Made by a program: the position numbers and the translations under genes
Source: a virus
DNA: 23,029 nt
IMG/VR virus record: IMGVR_UViG_3300042887_003970
Span: 1-23,029 of that record
Strand: one strand, 5' to 3'
The notes under the pieces: model-generated
What the model was told of the DNA's origin: nothing
The model's input: the letters and a program-made list of their open reading frames with translations, nothing else
The model's database searches: none
Shown here: positions 1 through 7,051 of the stretch, piece by piece
Numbering within the stretch: the stretch's first letter is position 1
Layout: every line of letters starts with the position of its first letter

Positions 1-28
1 GGGCGTGTCAAAGATTCAGCGGTTTAAC

Positions 29-55
29 CACAGAGAGCACAGAGGACACAGAGGG
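29..55. repeat. Three tandem 9-bp CACAGAG-type repeats
   Basis: Positions 29-37, 38-46 and 47-55 read CACAGAGAG, CACAGAGGA and CACAGAGGG, a degenerate 9-bp tandem repeat. From memory, similar CACAGAG/CACGAAG intergenic repeats are common in Verrucomicrobiota and Planctomycetota chromosomes; that is recollection, not a search. The stretch 1-191 around it has no convincing gene. An imperfect inverted repeat (TCCGCCT, loop, AGGCGGA) lies about 161-186 just past the stop of the gene at 192, without a clear U-run. Confidence 0.5.
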
Positions 56-191
56 GGAGGAATGCAGGGACGGTGTGCACTTCCTTTTCAAGCGTGGGCT
101 TTCGGGAGTCTTGGGTCATAAATAACCGCCCATCCCACCGTTGCATGTCGCTCCGGTCGTGTGTCCGCCTGCCTGCGTGGAGGCGGAGGAG

Positions 192-458
192 TCAAAGAGG
201 GATCAGGTGAATTTTGTTCGCTTTGAACTCCATGGCGAGTTCGTATTTTTGTCCGCCGCCGCTGTCTGGGAGTATCGACTCGATATACTTCCCGCGTGAC
301 TGGTCGCCTCGGGCGCGGTCGAGCTTGTCCCAACTTTCGGGCTGCATGGAGACGCTGCGCGTGACGGCGGTTCGGCCTTTGGCGTTTTTTGATTTCGCTC
401 CTTTGGGGCGGCCCGATCCTTTGCGCGGGCCGCCGTGGGTGGTTGGCTTTTTGCTCAT
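192..458 (-). CDS. Small basic protein with GGPRKGSGRPKG motif, possible DNA-binding
   Basis: The 88-aa product begins with a basic, glycine-rich segment (GGPRKGSGRPKGAKSK, about residues 9-24). This is a motif seen at the N-termini of many phage and plasmid DNA-binding or terminase-associated small proteins. It is followed by a segment RSVSMQPESWDKLD that looks like the strand and first helix of a ribbon-helix-helix fold, and by SRGKYIES. The ATG overlaps the stop of the upstream gene (ATGA at 455-458). It is the last gene of the four-gene cluster behind the promoter at 1114-1142. DNA binding is inferred from composition and from the RHH-like segment; no specific role can be named. Confidence 0.7.
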   Translation of the reverse strand: MSKKPTTHGGPRKGSGRPKGAKSKNAKGRTAVTRSVSMQPESWDKLDRARGDQSRGKYIESILPDSGGGQKYELAMEFKANKIHLIPL

Positions 459-601
459 GGCCTTGGGTAGTAGCCGGCGGGCGTGTCTACTTGGGTGAGT
501 GCTGGATTTTTTTGCAGGATTTCGGCAGCCTGGTCTTTCGTGATTTCTTTTGAGACGACGGCTCGTGTGCCGATGGTTTTGAATTTGATTTCGGTTTTCA
601 T
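455..601 (-). CDS. Hypothetical 48-aa phage protein
   Basis: This short frame starts MKTEIKFKTIGTRAVVSKEI and ends GYYPRP, 48 codons plus stop. It is coupled at both ends: its ATG overlaps the stop of the gene at 598-759 (ATGA at 598-601) and its TGA overlaps the ATG of the gene at 192-458. That exact fit into the chain of overlaps is the main evidence that it is a gene. No family is recognised. The predicted pattern is an N-terminal beta segment followed by a short helix (TKDQAAEILQKN). Confidence 0.65.
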   Translation of the reverse strand: MKTEIKFKTIGTRAVVSKEITKDQAAEILQKNPALTQVDTPAGYYPRP

Positions 602-759
602 TTTTTCGAGCGGGTGGTGGTTTTGAGGTTGTGGGCGATGAGAAGGCTCTCGGATTTTTCGATGGCGAAGGTCAGTTCCTCAAGCGTGTTTTTCAACTGC
701 TTGCCGAACAGGACGAGGTAAGCCAGTGCGTTGTAGAGTTGTTTGTCTGAGGTTTTCAT
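598..759 (-). CDS. Hypothetical 53-aa helical phage protein
   Basis: The 53-aa frame starts MKTSDKQLYNALAYLVLF and is largely alpha-helical with heptad-like leucines (LKNTLEELTFAIEKSESLL), ending in a basic tail TTTRSKK. The start is the first ATG after the T-arm-like hairpin at 770-800. A longer in-frame extension to 924 would run through that hairpin and the end of the neighbouring gene, so it was rejected. The stop overlaps the next start (ATGA). No function is recognised. Confidence 0.6.
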   Translation of the reverse strand: MKTSDKQLYNALAYLVLFGKQLKNTLEELTFAIEKSESLLIAHNLKTTTRSKK

Positions 760-769
760 TTTTTTGTGT

Positions 770-800
770 TGGTTGGTGGCGCGGGGATCGAACCCGCGCC
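770..800 (-). other. tRNA T-arm/acceptor-like hairpin with encoded CCA, no 5' half
   Basis: On the minus strand the sequence reads GGC-GCGGG-TTCGATC-CCCGC-GCCACCA-A-CCA. It contains a standard T-stem and T-loop (G53-TTC-G-A-C61), seven acceptor-like bases, a discriminator A and CCA. The stem extends to 8 bp because GGC also pairs with GCC. No matching 5' acceptor (TGGTGGC), D-arm or anticodon arm lies upstream; that space is the end of the gene at 809-1057. It is not a complete tRNA. It may be a tRNA-derived remnant, a tRNA mimic, or a chance intergenic hairpin. Confidence 0.4.
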
Positions 801-808
801 GGGTGGGG

Positions 809-1057
809 TTAGGCGGCGAGCTGGCGATCTGCGCTGAAAATTGGGGCCATGCTGTAACGCTCCGGGCAGATTTGTTCGACTCCTTGCCATTCATAAATTT
901 TGGCTTTGCGGACTTTGCCGTCATATTCGATTTGAGCTGTCTTAGGGGTGCGGGAAATTATCCGCATGGTGTAGATGCACTCGTGATTGCATGTTGAGCG
1001 TGTGGCGAGAATTTGGCCGGCTTTGATTTTGGTGTCTTGTGTTGTGGTGATGTTCAT
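809..1057 (-). CDS. Hypothetical 82-aa phage protein
   Basis: The 82-aa product starts MNITTTQDTKIKAGQILAT and contains a small-barrel-like pattern: KIKAGQIL, then a polar turn with two cysteines (STCNHEC), YTMRIISRTPKTAQIEYDG, and a basic strand VRKAKIYEW. Short phage proteins of this layout are common, but no function is known to me. The start was placed at the ATG at 1057, about 57 bp downstream of the promoter candidate; the upstream in-frame extension to 1123 overlaps that promoter. It is the first gene of a cluster downstream of terL. Confidence 0.65.
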   Translation of the reverse strand: MNITTTQDTKIKAGQILATRSTCNHECIYTMRIISRTPKTAQIEYDGKVRKAKIYEWQGVEQICPERYSMAPIFSADRQLAA

Positions 1058-1113
1058 TTTTTCGTTTTGGTTTTTGGTTTTTGTCTCCGGCGTTGCGCCT
1101 TCGATCTGACATG

Positions 1114-1142
1114 ACAATCTCACGAACTTGATTTCTCGTCAA
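1114..1142 (-). promoter_or_regulatory. Putative sigma70-type promoter for the 1057-192 cluster
   Basis: On the minus strand TTGACG (1142-1137) is followed after 17 bp by GATTGT (1119-1114). This lies in the 186-bp gap between the stop of terL and the ATG at 1057. The -35 is near consensus; the -10 is weak. A 6-bp inverted repeat (TCGGTG, AGCG loop, CACCGA on the plus strand, 1223-1238) sits immediately after terL. Together they suggest that the small-gene cluster can be transcribed separately from terL. Confidence 0.4.
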
Positions 1143-1243
1143 CAACTTTTTTCAAGAAAATGAAAATAATTTTGGAGGCTTGCGGAGCCGCTTAAAACCT
1201 AGCTCGGCGGGCGGGGGTCATTTCGGTGAGCGCACCGAGATGA

Positions 1244-2947
1244 TCAGTTTTTCAAAATATGCCATGCCACATGGCAGAGTTTCACGGCGTCCATGTAGTG
1301 ATCCTGCGCCACGGATTTCCACACGAACTCTTGGCCGGTGGCGGTCTTGCGGGGAACGAGGCGCTGGCCGCTCATGCCGCGGAGGAAGTCCTCGGTGGTG
1401 TCGCGCGGGATGGCGAGCGGGGGCTTGCCGTTGCGGATGCGGTCGATGAAGAGTTCCGTTTTGATGGCGTGGTCGACGAAGGTGTAGAGCACGACGCCGG
1501 GAAAGTCGTCGATGACGGTGCGCCCGATGCGGCTGCCGAAGGTTGCGCCGGAGCCTTTGGCGGCGTGCCAGAATCCGGCGCTCACTTGGCAAGCGGTGTA
1601 AACGCGGAAGGTGGCGAAGCCGGAATCCATGAGGCCGCACTCGGGGCGGACTTCCTGCCCGCTGGGTGTGCGGTAGATGCGGCGGGGCGAGTCGGCGAGG
1701 AGGTCTTCGATGGTGAGCGTGGTGCCGTAGTCGAGGACATAGCTCTGGCCGTTGGCGTCGAAGGCGACCGTGGTCCAGTGCTGTTTATCCTGGCCGATGT
1801 CGGCGCAGGTGACGATGTGCGCTGGCTCGATGGGGCAGGTGCCGCGCGTGTAGTCGCCGCGCAGGCTGAGAATGTTGGCGTCGCCGATGCTGGTTTCGAC
1901 CTGCTCCCACGGCATGGCCATCGTGCTGTTGGTGAAATCTTGGAGGCCGTTGAGCGTGTCCTTGTCGCGGAGGAATTTCACCGCGAGCGCTCCGAAGGTG
2001 CAGGAGCGCCACGGCGCGTAGAGGGAATTTAGGTGGAAGCTGCGAAAGCCTCGCTGGGCGCTGGGGTTTGTGGCCTGCCACTTGCCGTCTTGCAGGGCTT
2101 CGATCTTCTGGCCGTCGTTCCACTCGCCTCCGCACCGTTGGCAAATGTAGCGCGCGGATTCTTCGACGCGGGCCATGTTCCACTTGCCGGCCACTTTCGC
2201 GTCGGTGTCCCACTTGACCTGTTCCCAAAGTAGCTCGATGCGCTCGTGGCAATGCGGGCACTCGAGCATGAATTTCTCCTGCGTGCCTTTCTGGTATTCC
2301 TGCCATATCGCGCCGTCCGGCGTGGTGGGTGTGCTGGTCTTGACGCGAAGCGCGCCGACGAAGGACTTCGTGCGGTTCTCTGCGAGGAAAAGCGCGGAGG
2401 TTTCTTGGTCGGTCTCGCGGGCGAATTTGTCCACCTCGTCCATGAGCAGGAGACCGGCGGGACGGCTGGCGAGGTTCGCCGGGGAGTTGCTGCCGACGAA
2501 GACGAGCGAGCATCTGGAAAAATGCTGCTCGAGGTTTTTGAATCGGTGCCGGTCCGCTGGCTTCTGAGCGGCGAGCGTGGCGCTGTCGTCGAAGAGCGGG
2601 AGCCAGCGCGTCTCGGAGAACGATCGGGCGAGGCCTTCGGTGGGCATGACCCACACGACGGGCTGCGGCTTGTTCACGATGCGCCATGCCGTGCCTGCTT
2701 GCACCATCGTGGTCTTGCCGGTCTGCGTTCCAAATACCAACACGAGGTCGGAAACATCGACATCGCCAAAGCACTCGAGCGGCTCGCGGAGGTAGGGCGT
2801 GAGGCGGGTGCTGAAGTTGCCGGGCATCTGCGTTTGCCGCTCGCTCAATATCACCTCGTCAGCGCACCACTCGATGACGCTGCGCCGGTCAATCGGTGCG
2901 TAGATCGAGCGGAGGTGTTCGCGCAGGGCTTCGGCGGCGGGGGTCAT
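1244..2947 (-). CDS. terL: Phage terminase large subunit (GpA family)
   Basis: This is the packaging motor ATPase and nuclease that loads phage DNA into the prohead. The 567-aa product has a Walker A-like FGTQTGKTT at about residues 72-80 and a Walker B LLLMDE at about 166-171. Two zinc-knuckle-like pairs follow (CPHC near 229-232 and CQRC in the next 60 residues), as in lambda GpA relatives. A C-terminal nuclease-like region with scattered acidic residues (CADIG; GLMDSGF) completes the GpA layout. The length is close to the family norm. The ATG at 2947 overlaps the preceding methyltransferase stop (ATGA); a longer frame to 3247 was rejected because it reads through that gene. It lies 2.2 kb from the terminase small-subunit candidate, separated by DNA-modification genes. 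Confidence 0.95.
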   Translation of the reverse strand: MTPAAEALREHLRSIYAPIDRRSVIEWCADEVILSERQTQMPGNFSTRLTPYLREPLECFGDVDVSDLVLVFGTQTGKTTMVQAGTAWRIVNKPQPVVWVMPTEGLARSFSETRWLPLFDDSATLAAQKPADRHRFKNLEQHFSRCSLVFVGSNSPANLASRPAGLLLMDEVDKFARETDQETSALFLAENRTKSFVGALRVKTSTPTTPDGAIWQEYQKGTQEKFMLECPHCHERIELLWEQVKWDTDAKVAGKWNMARVEESARYICQRCGGEWNDGQKIEALQDGKWQATNPSAQRGFRSFHLNSLYAPWRSCTFGALAVKFLRDKDTLNGLQDFTNSTMAMPWEQVETSIGDANILSLRGDYTRGTCPIEPAHIVTCADIGQDKQHWTTVAFDANGQSYVLDYGTTLTIEDLLADSPRRIYRTPSGQEVRPECGLMDSGFATFRVYTACQVSAGFWHAAKGSGATFGSRIGRTVIDDFPGVVLYTFVDHAIKTELFIDRIRNGKPPLAIPRDTTEDFLRGMSGQRLVPRKTATGQEFVWKSVAQDHYMDAVKLCHVAWHILKN

Positions 2948-3588
2948 GGCTCGATGATCCATCCGGCGAAATCTCCAAAGCGGAAAATCTCGGTGGCCGG
3001 TTCTATCTCGCGCGGGTTGATCGGGCGTTGGATGCCTCCGAGGGATAGCTCTTTTGCCAATATCTCGCGGGCGTCTACTCCTGCCGCCGTCTTGCCTGCA
3101 AGCGCCAGCCTCCAGAGGACCGTGGCAACATAGCCTGTGGCCGGTTCGCACTTGTCGAAAACAATGATCGCCCCGCCTGGCCGTATGCGAGAACGAAGCC
3201 GAGCGATGAACTCCCCGCGCTTCGATGGCGGGACAAACATCAAGCACAAGAAAAGCACGGCAAGATCGAACGGTTGATAATCAAACTCGGCAGCGTCTGC
3301 GATGACGAGGCTGCCGGGGCCGCAATAGATTTCCGACATGGCCGCCGAGTTATCGATGGGAATTAGTTCCGCCTTGCGGGCTGTAAGTGTGTCCGCGATA
3401 GCGTTCCCGACATTCCCTGTGCTGGCTCCAATATCATACACGCGCCCGCCCTCCGGTATGTAGTGCCGGGCCACATGCGCTACCACTCCTGTCGTGAGTT
3501 CATACCACGGAAGCTGCTCGCGCACATGCCGGTCAAATTCTCCTGCGACATCGGCGGTTTTGAAAGTCCAGTCGGTTGGGATTGTCAT
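2944..3588 (-). CDS. CmoA-like class I SAM-dependent methyltransferase
   Basis: The 214-aa product has a Rossmann SAM-binding motif VYDIGASTGN (about 50-59), the acidic strand-2 end IPIDNS (76-81), and a post-motif segment RPGGAIIVFDK (136-146). The N-terminus (DWTFKTADVAGEFD, then LPWYELT) and the IDNS motif resemble CmoA, the enzyme making carboxy-SAM for tRNA wobble uridine modification, more than generic methyltransferases. The CmoA arginine-rich C-terminal segment that binds the carboxyl group is not evident, so carboxy-SAM synthesis is uncertain. It is coupled by 4-bp overlaps to the C5-cytosine methyltransferase upstream and terL downstream, which points to DNA modification linked to packaging. 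Role inferred; fold call firm. Confidence 0.75.
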   Translation of the reverse strand: MTIPTDWTFKTADVAGEFDRHVREQLPWYELTTGVVAHVARHYIPEGGRVYDIGASTGNVGNAIADTLTARKAELIPIDNSAAMSEIYCGPGSLVIADAAEFDYQPFDLAVLFLCLMFVPPSKRGEFIARLRSRIRPGGAIIVFDKCEPATGYVATVLWRLALAGKTAAGVDAREILAKELSLGGIQRPINPREIEPATEIFRFGDFAGWIIEP

Positions 3589-4637
3589 AGCTTGCGGAGG
3601 ATTTCATCGCGCACCGTTGCTGCGATGTGCGACATCATGACGGGAGGGACGGCGCGCCCGCAGCGTTCCCATTGCTGCGCGTAGGTTCCTTTTAGAATAA
3701 AGTCATCAGGGAATCCGCAGATTCGTTTGAGTTCAGCGATGGTGAATTTTCGCTTTTCATGCGGGTGCGTAATCCCAGCCGTTGAGCTATTACCATGCGA
3801 CCCGCATACGGTTGGGCTTGGCTTGTCTGGATCGGTCCGAACAAGATTGAAGTATTTGTCGGACTGCTCGCCGGGTTTTAAATTGTCCCACTCTGCGCCG
3901 ATAGCATAGCGGGTGATGTCTGTTTCTGGTTCAACTTCATGCTCAGCTTTTACGATCCACGGCAGCGCATCCCGGACGCTGTAGCGATACGCGAGCGGCT
4001 TGGGATGAACTGGATCGATGCCGAGGTCTTCACGCACGCCGATAAAAATCGTCCGCTGTCTTGCTTGCGGGACGCCGAGCCATTGCGCGTCGAGGACTTT
4101 GCAGCTCACGCGATAGCCGCAGGACTTGAGTTCTTTGAGGATTTCGAGGAAGTAGCCTTTTGCGGTTCCTTTGATGAGGCCGCTGACATTTTCGGCGACA
4201 AAAGTTTTAGGCTGTAGGCCACGGATGAGCCGAGAATATTCAAAAAACAAGTCGTCTGTCCGTTGCTCCTTGTCGCTGTATTTTTTCACCTTGCCCCATC
4301 CGGCTTCGCGTTTCCCTGCGGTAGAAAATGAAGCGCACGGCGGCGACCCGTCGAACAGGTCAAGCTCGCCGGGGTTCAATCCGGTAGCCTTTAGAATGTC
4401 CTCGGGTTGGACTTCGCGGATGTCCCTGCCGTCGACGATCGTGTGTGGAGCGGCGTTTGCTTTGTAAGAATCACGGGCTGCGTCGATAAACTCCGAAGCC
4501 CATAGCAACTTGAAACCTGCCATGCGGTAGCCTGTAGATGAACCGCCGCACCCGCTGAATGTAGAGGCTGCGGTGAATCCATTCCAGGGGAGGGAACGGA
4601 TTTCTTCCATGCTTGGGACTTTGTAAGGAGGTTTCAT
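3585..4637 (-). CDS. dcm: DNA (cytosine-5-)-methyltransferase
   Basis: It transfers a methyl group from SAM to C5 of cytosine in DNA. The 350-aa product has motif I STFSGCGGSSTG (about 25-36) and motif IV DGSPPCASFS with the catalytic Cys at about 101. Motif VI is AENV (148-151) and motif VIII is QARQRTIFIG (191-200). A target-recognition region follows, with motif IX/X near the C-terminus (RICGFPDDF; VPPVMM). The start at 4637 makes ATGA with the ParB-like gene. No restriction endonuclease is adjacent, so it is an orphan methyltransferase that could protect phage DNA from host restriction or alter packaging and expression. The target sequence cannot be read from the protein. Confidence 0.95.
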   Translation of the reverse strand: MKPPYKVPSMEEIRSLPWNGFTAASTFSGCGGSSTGYRMAGFKLLWASEFIDAARDSYKANAAPHTIVDGRDIREVQPEDILKATGLNPGELDLFDGSPPCASFSTAGKREAGWGKVKKYSDKEQRTDDLFFEYSRLIRGLQPKTFVAENVSGLIKGTAKGYFLEILKELKSCGYRVSCKVLDAQWLGVPQARQRTIFIGVREDLGIDPVHPKPLAYRYSVRDALPWIVKAEHEVEPETDITRYAIGAEWDNLKPGEQSDKYFNLVRTDPDKPSPTVCGSHGNSSTAGITHPHEKRKFTIAELKRICGFPDDFILKGTYAQQWERCGRAVPPVMMSHIAATVRDEILRKL

Positions 4638-5143
4638 TTCGTCTTGCCGCTCCATTCGTATCCGCAGCGCGGGCACTTGTGATCCGTCTCGATACCCTCA
4701 TCGAATTCTTTGAAGTCGTCAGGAGGCGCGTCTTCTTTTGTTTCGATCAAAAGCTTGTGCAGGTCGGTATCTGAAAAGCCGGTCAGGTCGAAATCGAGAT
4801 CCGCGTTTTGTGAGAGATCCGCCAGCTCGAGCTTGAGCATTTCCTCATCCCACCCGCCGCCGATCTCGGCGAGGCGGTTGTCGGCGAGGATGTAGGCTCG
4901 GCGCTGCGTGTCGGTGAGGTGGCCGAGGCGGATGCAGGGGACGCTCTCGAGGGCGAGGGATTGAGCGGCGAGGACGCGACCGTGACCGGCAATGATGCCG
5001 TTGTCCTTGTCGATGAGGACGGGGTTGTTAAAGCCGAACTCGCGGATGCTCCCGGCGAGCTTGGCGATTTGGCTGGCGTCGTGCTTTTTCGCGTTGCGCG
5101 CGTAGGGGATGAGGTCGGAGGTTTTGAGGTGTTCGATGGTCAT
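4634..5143 (-). CDS. ParB-like nuclease-domain protein with C-terminal zinc knuckle
   Basis: The 169-aa product has an N-terminal ParB/Srx-type domain: a LKTSDLIPYARNAKKH segment, then GIIAGHGRVLAA (about 49-60) with the GHGR-type motif, and RAYILADNRLAEI (82-94). The C-terminus carries CPRCGYEW (157-164), half of a zinc ribbon. In phages such ParB domains are often fused or adjacent to DNA methyltransferases. Here the gene overlaps the small terminase gene before it and the dcm-type gene after it (both ATGA). Partitioning is unlikely because there is no ParA. A role in DNA modification or nucleotide hydrolysis is more plausible but unproven. Confidence 0.85.
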   Translation of the reverse strand: MTIEHLKTSDLIPYARNAKKHDASQIAKLAGSIREFGFNNPVLIDKDNGIIAGHGRVLAAQSLALESVPCIRLGHLTDTQRRAYILADNRLAEIGGGWDEEMLKLELADLSQNADLDFDLTGFSDTDLHKLLIETKEDAPPDDFKEFDEGIETDHKCPRCGYEWSGKTK

Positions 5144-5796
5144 ATGGCTTTTCGGATAATGGTGGTGAGGTTGTCGGCCCACTCGGCAAGGGTGGCTTCG
5201 ATGGTTTTCTGCGGTTGGCCGTGCAGCCGGGTGGCGAGGGTCTTGGGCATGACTTCGAGGAGTTGCTTGGCGGTGATGTGCGGGCGGCTCGTGATGTCGC
5301 GCGCTTCGTCGTAAAAGAGGGTGATGGCTTCCTGGCGTTGCCAGTCTTTGAAATCCTTCTCGGCCTTGATGCGGTTGTTCCGGCTGGCGATGTAGATTTG
5401 GTTTGCCTTGCGGATGTCTTCGACCGAGCCGCCGTTGCGCTTGCAGATGACCAGTTCGTTGTAGCCGACCTTCTCGGCAAGGCGGGCGCGGCGGAGGGAT
5501 TGGCGCGGCGTGTTGTCTTCGTCGTCCGGCTCGGGTGCGCTGTCGTGAACCGGCGGCGGTGGAGGAACTGGCAGAGGCTCGGCAGACTCTGACACTCTCG
5601 GAGGTTCGGCGACCTTTGAGAGTTTCGGCGCCGGTGGGGGTGTGCCGCGTTGCCCACGCTTTGCGCGCGGCGGGGCGTTCGATTCGCGCCACGCTTGGGC
5701 GGCGTCCACGCTGGTCGTGGGCATGCCTTTCTTGACGAGGCGGGAGACGACCGACTTGTCGATGCTTAACGCGTTGCTTAATTCCGTGATTCCCAC
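5140..5796 (-). CDS. terS: Putative terminase small subunit (N-terminal HTH)
   Basis: The 218-aa product starts at GTG and has an N-terminal helix-turn-helix (ITELSNALSIDKSVVSRLVK, about residues 3-22) resembling the Nu1-like DNA-recognition domain. A long proline-rich linker (about 41-90, including PVPPPPPV) and a helical C-terminal half (LRRARLAEKVGYNELVICKR onward) follow. This layout fits small terminase or packaging-recognition proteins, but no diagnostic signature was seen. It precedes parB-like, dcm-like and cmoA-like genes and then terL, so the packaging genes are split. The 97-bp upstream gap may hold a tiny gene. A general HTH regulator is the main alternative. Confidence 0.6.
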   Translation of the reverse strand: MGITELSNALSIDKSVVSRLVKKGMPTTSVDAAQAWRESNAPPRAKRGQRGTPPPAPKLSKVAEPPRVSESAEPLPVPPPPPVHDSAPEPDDEDNTPRQSLRRARLAEKVGYNELVICKRNGGSVEDIRKANQIYIASRNNRIKAEKDFKDWQRQEAITLFYDEARDITSRPHITAKQLLEVMPKTLATRLHGQPQKTIEATLAEWADNLTTIIRKAI

Positions 5797-5812
5797 GGCT
5801 TGTGCAACGATG

Positions 5813-5902
5813 TCAAACTATGCAACGCTCAAAAGAATGACGAGCGACTGGCAAACTGCGATGGTCGAAGAGGTTGAAAAGATTACTTGCATACCCCCTC
5901 AT
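5813..5902 (-). CDS. Possible 29-aa ORF
   Basis: A 29-codon frame begins MRGYASNLFNLFDHRS and ends RCIV. Its ATG makes a 4-bp ATGA overlap with the stop of the zinc-ribbon gene, as real junctions in this array do. It ends 16 bp before the GTG of the putative small terminase gene. With so short a frame this could be chance; nothing in the peptide is recognised. Confidence 0.25.
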   Translation of the reverse strand: MRGYASNLFNLFDHRSLPVARHSFERCIV

Positions 5903-6129
5903 TCGGAGTCGGCGAGCTTGGCGTTGATGCGCTCGATCCATTTTGTGCTTATGTTTTGTTTTCGTTTCTTCTTCAATGGCTTGCGCTTTGGTTTGGATGG
6001 CCATGGGAACTTGGTTTCGTGCGCCTGTTCTAGTGTGACGAACCGATGGCCCTTGGTGCATAGCCTGCGCCTGTATCCGTCGCGGGTTGCAATGACTCGG
6101 GTGTCGGTGCCGCAGGTCGGGCAGGTCAC
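5899..6129 (-). CDS. NrdR-like zinc-ribbon protein, ATP-cone missing
   Basis: The 76-aa product opens with MTCPTCGTDTRVIATRD and continues YRRRLCTKGHRFVTLE. That gives a C3-x2-C6 pair and a C24-x3-H28 pair, closely like the N-terminal zinc ribbon of NrdR and Ogr/Delta-type phage regulators. The NrdR ATP-cone domain is absent; a very basic segment follows (KPKRKPLKKKRKQ). It probably binds DNA or RNA. It overlaps its upstream neighbour by 4 bp. It could be a late-gene activator, by analogy with small zinc-finger phage activators, but that is inference. Confidence 0.7.
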   Translation of the reverse strand: MTCPTCGTDTRVIATRDGYRRRLCTKGHRFVTLEQAHETKFPWPSKPKRKPLKKKRKQNISTKWIERINAKLADSE

Positions 6130-6551
6130 GCGAGGAGTTGGCGGATCCGTGCCGCTGTCGTCTCCATTGGCGTGAGTAGTTCGAGGGCGCGCTCGAGCCG
6201 GTCACGGTCCCACTTGCCGATATCGTCGCTCATCTTCCTCTCCCATACGGTGAACTTCTGGCTCAATCCCTCGATGGTCACGATGGCCTTGGTCTTATCG
6301 TCCGGGTTGAGGGTTGGCTTCTCGTCAGCCAAGGTGAGGCCGAGGTCAAGCTCGAGCTGTGCCTCGGTGTCGGCGGTGAACTCCATGCCCCATCGTGAGG
6401 TGCTGTAGTCTCTCGACTGACTGAGCCACTTGGAGGCGGCCCGCTTGCACACGAGGATGTCCTTATGGATATTCGTCCACTCGGCAGGGGTGAGGGTTTC
6501 GGGTAGGTTCAACGCATGGAGCGTGAACATGGTGGTGTCGATTATTTGCAT
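6126..6551 (-). CDS. Hypothetical 141-aa phage protein
   Basis: The product starts MQIIDTTMFTLHALNLPETL. It is acidic and mostly helical, with CKRAASKWLSQSRDY and an acidic stretch QLELDLGLTLADEKPTLNPDD, then a C-terminal helix with DRDRLERALELLTPM. The start overlaps the preceding HTH gene by 10 bp and the stop overlaps the zinc-ribbon gene by 4 bp. I recognise no family. Its place between HTH and zinc-ribbon genes suggests a late-regulation or packaging accessory role, with little certainty. Confidence 0.75.
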   Translation of the reverse strand: MQIIDTTMFTLHALNLPETLTPAEWTNIHKDILVCKRAASKWLSQSRDYSTSRWGMEFTADTEAQLELDLGLTLADEKPTLNPDDKTKAIVTIEGLSQKFTVWERKMSDDIGKWDRDRLERALELLTPMETTAARIRQLLA

Positions 6552-7051
6552 TTTGTGGTGATGTGGTTACTGGCTTTGTATCTTGCGATGGCAGCCGCCT
6601 TGGCCGCCGTGAATGGATCCGTCGCTTTCTCTCTGAAGGTCTGGCGCGATTTGTTGGACTTACGGAACTTGGTGCAGTCGAAGGTCTGGCTTTTGCCTGA
6701 GAGGAAATCCCTCACGCCGACGACATAATGGGAGACGAGGGCGCGTGTGACCTTTAGCTCCCGCGCTACCTGAGCCTGCGACATCTTGCCGTTGAGCTGG
6801 TCGAGGCCAGCCGCGAAGGCGATGGCGTTGGCCATGACCGGCAGGTTGTTCGTCTCGAGCAATAGCCCGACCACCTTGCCAAGCGTAAGCGCCTGCTGGC
6901 GCACCTCGGCGGCTTGGAGCATCGCAATGACCTTGCGGGCCACCGCGGGCGTGGTGCCGAGTTCATCGGCGAGCGTGTCCTCGGGTGTGTCGAGGTCGTA
7001 GTCTGGCATATAGGCAGGCTCCCCGTTCCTTGCGGTGAATGTGTTATTCAT
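6542..7051 (-). CDS. Helix-turn-helix regulator or sigma-like protein
   Basis: The 169-aa product starts MNNTFTARNGEPAYMPD. It contains a helical region (PAVARKVIAMLQAAEVRQQ) and a clear HTH, MSQAQVARELKVTRALVSHY (about 97-116), typical of Cro/C1-like or sigma-region-4-like recognition helices. A basic C-terminus rich in K and R (FRKSNKSRQTFREKATD) follows. The start at 7051 gives an 8-bp overlap with the preceding gene; the longer frame to 7135 was rejected. It most likely regulates phage transcription, possibly the switch to late packaging genes downstream. Which promoter it acts on is unknown. Confidence 0.7.
   Translation of the reverse strand: MNNTFTARNGEPAYMPDYDLDTPEDTLADELGTTPAVARKVIAMLQAAEVRQQALTLGKVVGLLLETNNLPVMANAIAFAAGLDQLNGKMSQAQVARELKVTRALVSHYVVGVRDFLSGKSQTFDCTKFRKSNKSRQTFREKATDPFTAAKAAAIARYKASNHITTKCK

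Noticed and set aside
770-850. Complete tRNA gene
   Set aside because: Only the T-arm, acceptor strand and CCA are present; no matching 5' acceptor or anticodon arm exists upstream.
1223-1238. Intrinsic terminator after terL
   Set aside because: A 6-bp stem (TCGGTG/CACCGA) is present but no U-run follows on the minus strand.
1259-2032. Long plus-strand ORF of 257 aa opposite terL
   Set aside because: Shadow of terL in a GC-rich region; no start signal or family, whereas the minus frame carries clear terminase motifs.
2246-3133. Plus-strand ORF of 295 aa
   Set aside because: Runs opposite terL and the CmoA-like gene; composition is that of an antisense shadow.
2948-3247. N-terminal 100-aa extension of terL
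   Set aside because: Reads through the CmoA-like gene out of its frame; ATG at 2947 fits the ATGA junction pattern.
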